NCBI GenBank assembly: GCA_035533215.1
Contig: DATLUG010000029.1
Coordinates: 1-64,000 of the forward strand
Direction of reading: 5' to 3'
Length of the DNA: 64,000 nucleotides
From: DAHUZL01 sp035533215
GTDB lineage: Bacteria > Chloroflexota > Dormibacteria > Aeolococcales > Bog-877
Shown here: positions 59,537 through 64,000 of the stretch, piece by piece
Layout: every line of letters starts with the position of its first letter
Position numbering within the stretch: position 1 is the first letter of the stretch
Notes under the pieces: model-generated
Database searches by the model: none
What the model was told of the DNA's origin: nothing
Seen by the model: only the letters and a program-made list of their open reading frames with translations
Made by a program: the position numbers and the translations under genes

Positions 59537-60282
59537 AGGTTCGAACCGACGGGACCGGCGCCGTCGTCGGGGCCGGGGACGGGGCCGGCGTGCCGAGCGA
59601 GGCGGCGCCGACCGGGGCCCAGCCGCCGCTCCAGCCGCATCGCGTCGCGACCGCGGGCGGACGGCCAGGCCGCCGCCGCGGTCGCGGAGGGCGGACCCGG
59701 CGTCTCGCCGGTGGGGTCGTGGGGCGGCCGACTCCGCACCACCACGCTCCCCATCAGCGCCCGGGCGCGGACCCTCACCATCGGCGTCCCCGGACGCACC
59801 GGAACGGGCGCCACCTGGGAGTCCTTGCCACCCATGCGCGCGATCCCGGCCAGGTCGACGTCGACGCCCTCGGGGACGATGATGTCCACCCCTCCCATCA
59901 GCGCCAGCCCGTCGAACACGACCTCCGCGCCCGCGATGGCGGCCGAGCGGAGGTCGCGCGAGCAGCCCCCCATGATCGAGACCACGACGCTGTGGGGATG
60001 CCCGCGCCAAGGCTCCCACCTCGACACCCCGCCCATCAGCGCGACGGTGCAGCGGAGCGAGCGCTCCAGCCGGCCGCCGCCCGCGATCGGGGCCGGCTGC
60101 AGCACCACCGCCGGCAGCCCCGCCACGGTGCGCGCGACGGAGGCGGCGTCGGCGAGCTCGGCGAAGGCCGGCCGGCCGTCGGCGCAGTGCTCGCGCAGGG
60201 AGTCGACCACCCGCTCGCGGTCGATGTCGGCGACCAGTGTCGTCGCCTCACCCCCGGCACCCACCGGCGGCTGCATGGACAT
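59533..60282 (-). CDS. LiaF/DUF2154-like cell-wall-active response protein (DUF1707-type N-terminus)
   Basis: 249 residues from ATG 60282, with GGGAGGAG upstream. The N-terminal 40 residues (DIDRERVVDSLREHCADGRP, FAELADA) match the DUF1707 helix pair. The middle (about 70-195) is a beta-helix-like run of repeated LMGG units: VALMGGVSRWEPW, VSIMGGCSRDLRS, LALMGGVDIIVPEG and ARMGGKDSQV, closed by ALMGSVVVR. This is the DUF2154/LiaF C-terminal pattern linked to cell-envelope antibiotic stress. A disordered Pro/Arg tail follows. No LiaRS kinase lies beside it. Confidence 0.82.
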   Translation of the reverse strand: MSMQPPVGAGGEATTLVADIDRERVVDSLREHCADGRPAFAELADAASVARTVAGLPAVVLQPAPIAGGGRLERSLRCTVALMGGVSRWEPWRGHPHSVVVSIMGGCSRDLRSAAIAGAEVVFDGLALMGGVDIIVPEGVDVDLAGIARMGGKDSQVAPVPVRPGTPMVRVRARALMGSVVVRSRPPHDPTGETPGPPSATAAAAWPSARGRDAMRLERRLGPGRRRLARHAGPVPGPDDGAGPVGSNL

Positions 60283-60413
60283 CGCCCGCTCCTCCCTGTC
60301 GTGCCACGGCGGGTGAAGGGACCGACGGCGGGCGCGGCACCGGCGCGCCCGCGGCAGGTTGGCAGGATTATAGGCGCACCGTGCCGGTGCACCGCGGCCG
60401 CCGGGCGGTCGTG

Positions 60414-61571
60414 TCAGGCGCCGGCGAGTCCCCAGGATCCGGCGTAGCCGGGGTCGTCGAGCTCCTGGGCCAGCCCCGAGAAGCGCAGGGGACGGAAGGT
60501 GTCGCACATCACCGCCAGCTCGTCAGTCTCGCTGCGCCCCAGCGACGCCTCGACCAGCCCCGGCTGGGGCCCGTGCGCGAGCCCCGAGGGGTGGAGGGTG
60601 ATCGACCCCACCTCGACCCCGCGTCGCGACCCGAAGCTCCCCGACACGTAGTAGATGAGCTCCTCGGAGTTGAGGTTGGCGTGGTAGTAGGGGATCGGGA
60701 TCGCCAGCGGGTCCCAGTCGAGCCGGCGCGGGCAGAACGAGCAGATGACGAAGCCGCGGCCCTCGAAGGTCTGGTGGGCGGGCGGCGGGACGTGGATGCG
60801 TCCCGCCACCGGCTCGAAGTCGCCGATGTTGAAGGTCCACGGGTACAGGTAGCCGTCCCAGCCCACGACGTCGAAGGGATGGTGCTGGAGGCGGTAGGTC
60901 TGCAGACCGCCCCGGATGCGCACCCGGAGGGTGAAGTCGCCGGACTCGTCGTGGGTGCGCAGCGGGTCCGGCGGGTGGCAGTCGCGGTGGTAGTAGGGAG
61001 CGTGCTCCAGGAGCTGGCCGGAGGCGTTGCGATAGCGGCGCGGGATCGTGATCGGCCCCGGGCTGGTGATCACCAGATGCCGCTGCGGGCCGGCGGGCTG
61101 GAAGCGGTAGGTGGTGCCGCGGGGGATGACGATGTAGTCGCCCTCGCGGTACGAGAGGTCGCCGAAGACGGTCGCCAGCACCCCGTGGCCCTGATGGACG
61201 AAGACCACCTCGTCACCCTCGCCGTTGCGATAGAACCACGGCATCGGCTGGACGCTGTGGCAGATCGCCACCTGCACCTCGTCGTTCCAAACCAACGTTC
61301 GCCGTCCCTGGAGCGGGTCCCCCATCGGCGGCAGCCCGGCGGTGCGCAGGTGGTGGTGCACGTGGCGGCCGGGCACCCACTCGTCGCGCTCGGTCGGCCG
61401 CCAGTCCTCGGTGGGTGCGTAGCCGAGCGGCTGCCGGAGGTGGTACAGGATGGACTCGTCGCCGCTGAACCCCTCCAGACCCATCACCTCCTCGGCGAGC
61501 AGGCGGCCGTCCCGGCGCAGCTGGGTGTGGCGCTTGGCGGGAAGCTCGCCCCGACGCTCGTAGACCGGCAT
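60414..61571 (-). CDS. hmgA: Homogentisate 1,2-dioxygenase
   Basis: A 385-residue cupin dioxygenase. The iron ligands of the family are present: His297 and Glu303 (PYYHANLNSEE, the H-x5-E pair) and His333 (LAHGPQPG). Other family marks are GDEVVFVHQGHG, GDYIVIPRGTTYRF, ENHP-like HHPFDVVGWDGYLYPWTFNI, and VICSFCPRRLDWDP. It opens the homogentisate ring to maleylacetoacetate in tyrosine/phenylalanine catabolism. The neighbouring fumarylacetoacetase-family gene (78 nt upstream, same strand) supports the route. HPPD and the isomerase are not in the window. Confidence 0.93.
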   Translation of the reverse strand: MPVYERRGELPAKRHTQLRRDGRLLAEEVMGLEGFSGDESILYHLRQPLGYAPTEDWRPTERDEWVPGRHVHHHLRTAGLPPMGDPLQGRRTLVWNDEVQVAICHSVQPMPWFYRNGEGDEVVFVHQGHGVLATVFGDLSYREGDYIVIPRGTTYRFQPAGPQRHLVITSPGPITIPRRYRNASGQLLEHAPYYHRDCHPPDPLRTHDESGDFTLRVRIRGGLQTYRLQHHPFDVVGWDGYLYPWTFNIGDFEPVAGRIHVPPPAHQTFEGRGFVICSFCPRRLDWDPLAIPIPYYHANLNSEELIYYVSGSFGSRRGVEVGSITLHPSGLAHGPQPGLVEASLGRSETDELAVMCDTFRPLRFSGLAQELDDPGYAGSWGLAGA

Positions 61572-61649
61572 CCCAGCGTGCCTCCCTTTGGGCAGCGTGC
61601 CACCGCGCGCCCGGCCGTCCCGATCCGGGCGCCCACCGCCGCTCGTAGC

Positions 61650-62606
61650 CTACGGCGCCGCCGGCTGGCGGTGCGACCCGCGGTCAGGGCCGCCCGACCG
61701 CGGACCGATCGGGTTGCGCAGCTCCCCGAGGCGTTCCACCGTGAGGACGACCTGGTCAAAGGGCTCCAGCCACGGGTGGCGTTCGGCGCCCTCGGTGCCG
61801 GCCAGCTCCAGGATGCATCCGGTGCCGCAGGTGCCGGACGCGATCACGTCGCCGGGGACGACCCGGGACCCCCGGCTGGCCTGGGCGACCATCTCGGCGA
61901 AGCTCCAGTGGAGGTCGGCCAGCGACGCACCCGAGCAGGGTCGACCATTCACCGCGGCGGTCATCTGCAGGTCGTACGCCTTCCCGCGCCGGCGGTCCTG
62001 CAGCTCGTCCGGGGTGACCAGCACCGGCCCCAGGGTGGTGGCGAAGTCCTTGCCCTTCACCGGGCCCAGGCCGACCGGCCGCTCCAGCCGCTGCAGGTCA
62101 CGCGCGCTCCAGTCGTTGCAGATGCAGAAGCCGGCCAGGTACCCGTCGGCGTCCTCGGGGGCGAGGTCGCGCCCCTCGCGCCCCACCACCGCCGCCACCT
62201 CCAGCTCGAAGTCGAGCTCCAGGCACCCCGGGGGGGCGGAGACGATCGCCCCGTCCCCCACGCACGCCAGGGGATTGCTGAAGTAGAAGGCCGGGGCCCG
62301 GTACCAGGCGGGATCGACCGGCTGGCCCCGGAGCGCCCACGCCGCCCGCACGTGCGCCTCGAAGGCGTAGAAGTCGCGAAGGGTCGGGGGCCGGGGAACC
62401 GGGGGGAGGAGCCGGACCGAGGCCAGCGGCACCACCTCGTGCGGGTCGCGGCGCGCACGGTCGCCAGCTCTGGCCAGCCGCTCCCCGTCGTCGCCGAGGA
62501 GATCGATCAGCGTGGTGTCGGCTTCCAGCCCGTGCACGGCATCCCCGACGACCAGCCCGACCCGGTCGCCGGGACCGTCGGCGCGGCGGTAGGTGGCCCA
62601 GCGCAT
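61650..62606 (-). CDS. Fumarylacetoacetate hydrolase-family protein (FAH)
   Basis: A 318-residue protein of the FAH C-terminal fold. It has the family's metal site CLELDFELEVAAVV (Glu-x-Glu), and NDWSARDLQRLE (Asp). Others are KGKDFATTLGPVLVTPDEL, SGASLADLHWSFAEMVAQAS, and the GDVIASGTCGTGCILEL loop. With hmgA beside it, fumarylacetoacetase is the natural assignment. The protein is shorter than eukaryotic FAH (about 420), and other FAH-fold enzymes cannot be excluded by sequence alone. Confidence 0.88.
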   Translation of the reverse strand: MRWATYRRADGPGDRVGLVVGDAVHGLEADTTLIDLLGDDGERLARAGDRARRDPHEVVPLASVRLLPPVPRPPTLRDFYAFEAHVRAAWALRGQPVDPAWYRAPAFYFSNPLACVGDGAIVSAPPGCLELDFELEVAAVVGREGRDLAPEDADGYLAGFCICNDWSARDLQRLERPVGLGPVKGKDFATTLGPVLVTPDELQDRRRGKAYDLQMTAAVNGRPCSGASLADLHWSFAEMVAQASRGSRVVPGDVIASGTCGTGCILELAGTEGAERHPWLEPFDQVVLTVERLGELRNPIGPRSGGPDRGSHRQPAAP

Positions 62607-62788
62607 CCGGCCTCAGCGCGGCGCGCGGCGCAGGCGCCGCCGCCGCCGGTGGGGCCGCGGCGGTCCGATGGTGGGTGGCACGGGTGCCATCAAAGCACCG
62701 CGCGCGTGGCTGCCGCCCGCCGGGTCCGACCGGATCGCGCGCCCCCTGGCTGGCCGCGGCGCGGCGGCGCGCTCCCTACGATGGCGGG

Positions 62789-63274
62789 ATGGACGGGGCC
62801 ACGCCACCGCCGGGACCGCCCCCCGCCGACCCCCCTGTGGTGCCGGGTTCCGGGGAGGGCCCCCTCTTCTCCCCCGGGCCCGTCCCCCGAGGACTGGACC
62901 ATCTGATCGGCACCGAGATCATCGAGGCCGGTCCGCGCCGGGTCCACCTCCGCCTCGCCCTCGGGCCCCAGCACCTCCAGCCCTTCGGAGTCGTCCACGG
63001 CGGAGTCCACGCCACCCTGGCCGAGACCGCCGCCTCCATCGCGGCGTGCCTCAACGCCAAGCGCGCCGCGGTCGGCATCGCCAACCACACCAGCTTCCTG
63101 CGGGCGGTGCGCGACGGGGTCCTCGACGCGGTCGCCACCCCGCTCCACACCGGGCGGGCGGTCCAGCTCTGGGAGGTGGCGATCCGACAGGACACCGCCC
63201 TGGTCGCCACCGCGCGGGTCCAGCTGTACGTGCTGCCCTCGGGCGGCCTCCGGGGATCGGCCCGGGCCCGCTGA
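62789..63274 (+). CDS. PaaI/YdiI-type hotdog thioesterase
   Basis: A 161-residue protein. The ATG at 62789 follows a Pro-rich, poorly conserved lead. The hotdog fold carries the pattern RVHLRLALGPQHLQPFGVVHGGVHATLAETAAS; the HGG and the following Glu are the thioesterase active-site elements. The ANHTSFLRAV and LWEVAIRQDTALVATARVQL strands complete the fold. It hydrolyses aryl- or acyl-CoA thioesters. The setting next to aromatic catabolism fits PaaI, but the substrate is unknown. Confidence 0.86.
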   Translation: MDGATPPPGPPPADPPVVPGSGEGPLFSPGPVPRGLDHLIGTEIIEAGPRRVHLRLALGPQHLQPFGVVHGGVHATLAETAASIAACLNAKRAAVGIANHTSFLRAVRDGVLDAVATPLHTGRAVQLWEVAIRQDTALVATARVQLYVLPSGGLRGSARAR

Positions 63275-63338
63275 TCGCCGCGCGGCTGCCGAACCGGCCA
63301 CCGATCGGCACCGGCCGGGAGCCGGTGGGCTCGCGACC

Positions 63339-63669
63339 ATGGCGGGCCCGGTCGCGGGCGCGCTGACGGAGCCCAGTGCGCGATCCCGGCTCGGGGAGTG
63401 GCACGACCTGGTGGCGGCGCCGGGGGCCACCGTCGCTGAGGACTCGCCCTCCCAGGTGTCGCTCCGGCTCGACGGTGGCCCGGCCCAGCTCGGGGCCGTC
63501 GTCGCCCTCAGCTCAGCGAGTGAAGCGCGGCTGCCCGCTCGTCGACGTGGTGATCGGGCAGGGGGCCGACGCCCTCCGGCTGCAGGTGTCGGGGCCCGAC
63601 GGCTGCGGGGCGCGTCGCGATGCCATCGTTCAGCGCGCGGTCAGGCCGTCGTCGCGCGCTCCCCGGTGA
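63339..63669 (+). pseudogene. Small frameshifted hypothetical gene
   Basis: Two overlapping plus-strand frames join. The first, from ATG 63339, gives LGEWHDLVAAPGATVAEDSPSQVSLRLDGGPAQLGAVVAL. The second, beginning near 63522, gives VKRGCPLVDVVIGQGADALRLQVSGPDG and ends at 63669. Together they resemble a small actinobacterial domain found beside MerR-type regulators (WRALVTAPGA... CPF...). A 1- or 2-nt indel near 63520 breaks it; a sequencing slip is possible. The end overlaps the convergent PPDK gene. Confidence 0.5.
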
Positions 63670-64000
63670 GCACCGCCTGGGCGGCGGCCAGCCGCGCGGC
63701 GGGGACGCGGAACGGCGAGCAGGAGACGTAGTCGAGCCCGATTCGCTCACAGAGCGCGATCGAGGCGGCGTCCCCGCCGTGCTCGCCGCAGATCCCCAGC
63801 TCCAGCCCGGGCCGGGTCGCGCGGCCGGCCGCCACCGCCAGCGCCATCAGCCGCCCCACCCCGTCGGGATCGAGGTGCTCGAAGGGGTTCTCCGGCAGGA
63901 CGCCATCGCGGACGTACTGGGCGAGGAACTTGCCCTCGGCGTCGTCGCGCGAGACGCCGTAGGTCATCTGGGTGAGGTCGTTGGTCCCGAAGGAGAAGAA
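63641..64000 (-). CDS. ppdK: Pyruvate phosphate dikinase, C-terminal end (5' part outside window)
   Basis: The minus-strand frame enters from the right window edge and ends at 63641 (about 119 visible residues). It reads FFSFGTNDLTQMTYGVSRDD, then FLAQYVRDGVLPENPFEHLD, LELGICGEHGGDAASIALCE and GLDYVSCSPFRVPAARLAAA. These are the PEP/pyruvate-binding C-terminal domain signatures of PPDK, including the GxGTNDL and CGEHGG motifs with the catalytic Cys. The enzyme interconverts pyruvate, ATP and Pi with PEP, AMP and PPi. Only the end is visible. Confidence 0.92.
   Translation of the reverse strand, partial: FFSFGTNDLTQMTYGVSRDDAEGKFLAQYVRDGVLPENPFEHLDPDGVGRLMALAVAAGRATRPGLELGICGEHGGDAASIALCERIGLDYVSCSPFRVPAARLAAAQAVLTGERATTA

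Noticed and set aside
1..64000. tRNA or rRNA genes, origin of replication, prophage or integrative element
   Set aside because: No recognisable tRNA cloverleaf, rRNA, DnaA-box cluster, integrase, phage structural gene or att-type repeat was seen. A covariance-model search would be needed to exclude small RNAs.

Overview
The window is a contiguous stretch of high-GC chromosome (about 70% GC by eye). It comes from a bacterium that looks like a terrabacterial lineage: an actinobacterium, a chloroflexote or a Dormibacterota-type relative. The clues are Gram-positive/actinobacterial LexA boxes (CGAAC-N4-GTTCG), an ImuA/ImuB/DnaE2 mutasome with a DUF6504-like partner, an AdnAB-like helicase-nuclease pair, TPxTGA-type surface-anchor tails, lipoboxes, and many GTG starts with 4-nt GTGA/ATGA overlaps. 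No rRNA or tRNA gene was recognised, so the lineage is not settled.

Layout. 1-2.0 kb: 5'-truncated-by-window PadR regulator, a gene-free stretch and a glycolipid-binding-like protein. 2.1-8.4 kb (minus strand): a compact module of sensor kinase, response regulator, small secreted beta-sandwich protein, SipW/ER-type signal peptidase and DUF5305 membrane protein, followed by two decayed paralogues of the secreted protein. 8.6-11.1 kb: a second kinase and two response regulators. 11.6-12.4 kb: a dead IS630 remnant.

12.5-31 kb: an envelope-polysaccharide region. It has a processive GT2 synthase with a HlyD-type adaptor, a metallo-beta-lactamase/Rieske fusion, a GalE-like epimerase, two secreted AA5 copper-radical-oxidase homologues (galactose/glyoxal oxidase type), two paralogous secreted proteins of an unrecognised family, a dienelactone-hydrolase-like protein lacking its nucleophile, an SQD1/SqdB-type UDP-sulfoquinovose synthase, and a cupredoxin-like/beta-propeller exported protein. 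GT2 plus AA5 recalls the CslA-GlxA pair of Streptomyces, but this set is larger.

31.6-45 kb: SOS-controlled dnaE2, a large adhesin with five Ig-like repeats and a GYWVAT-type repeat domain, a GntR regulator, a Uma2 nuclease-like protein, VapBC, FtsH, and a large TPNTGA-anchored surface protein. 45-57 kb is mostly DNA metabolism: a DUF6504-like small protein, imuB, imuA (with a perfect LexA box), an HU-like protein, an NDUFA9-like reductase, an SCP2-like protein, and two large overlapping helicase-nucleases. 56.5-64 kb: a TetR regulator divergent from an oligopeptide-type solute-binding lipoprotein, a LiaF/DUF2154-like protein with a coupled small protein, homogentisate dioxygenase and fumarylacetoacetase (tyrosine/phenylacetate-type catabolism), a hotdog thioesterase, a frameshifted small gene and the 3' end of pyruvate phosphate dikinase.

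Two systems deserve most attention: the two-component-coupled SipW/DUF5305 secretion module, and the GT2/AA5/SqdB envelope cluster.
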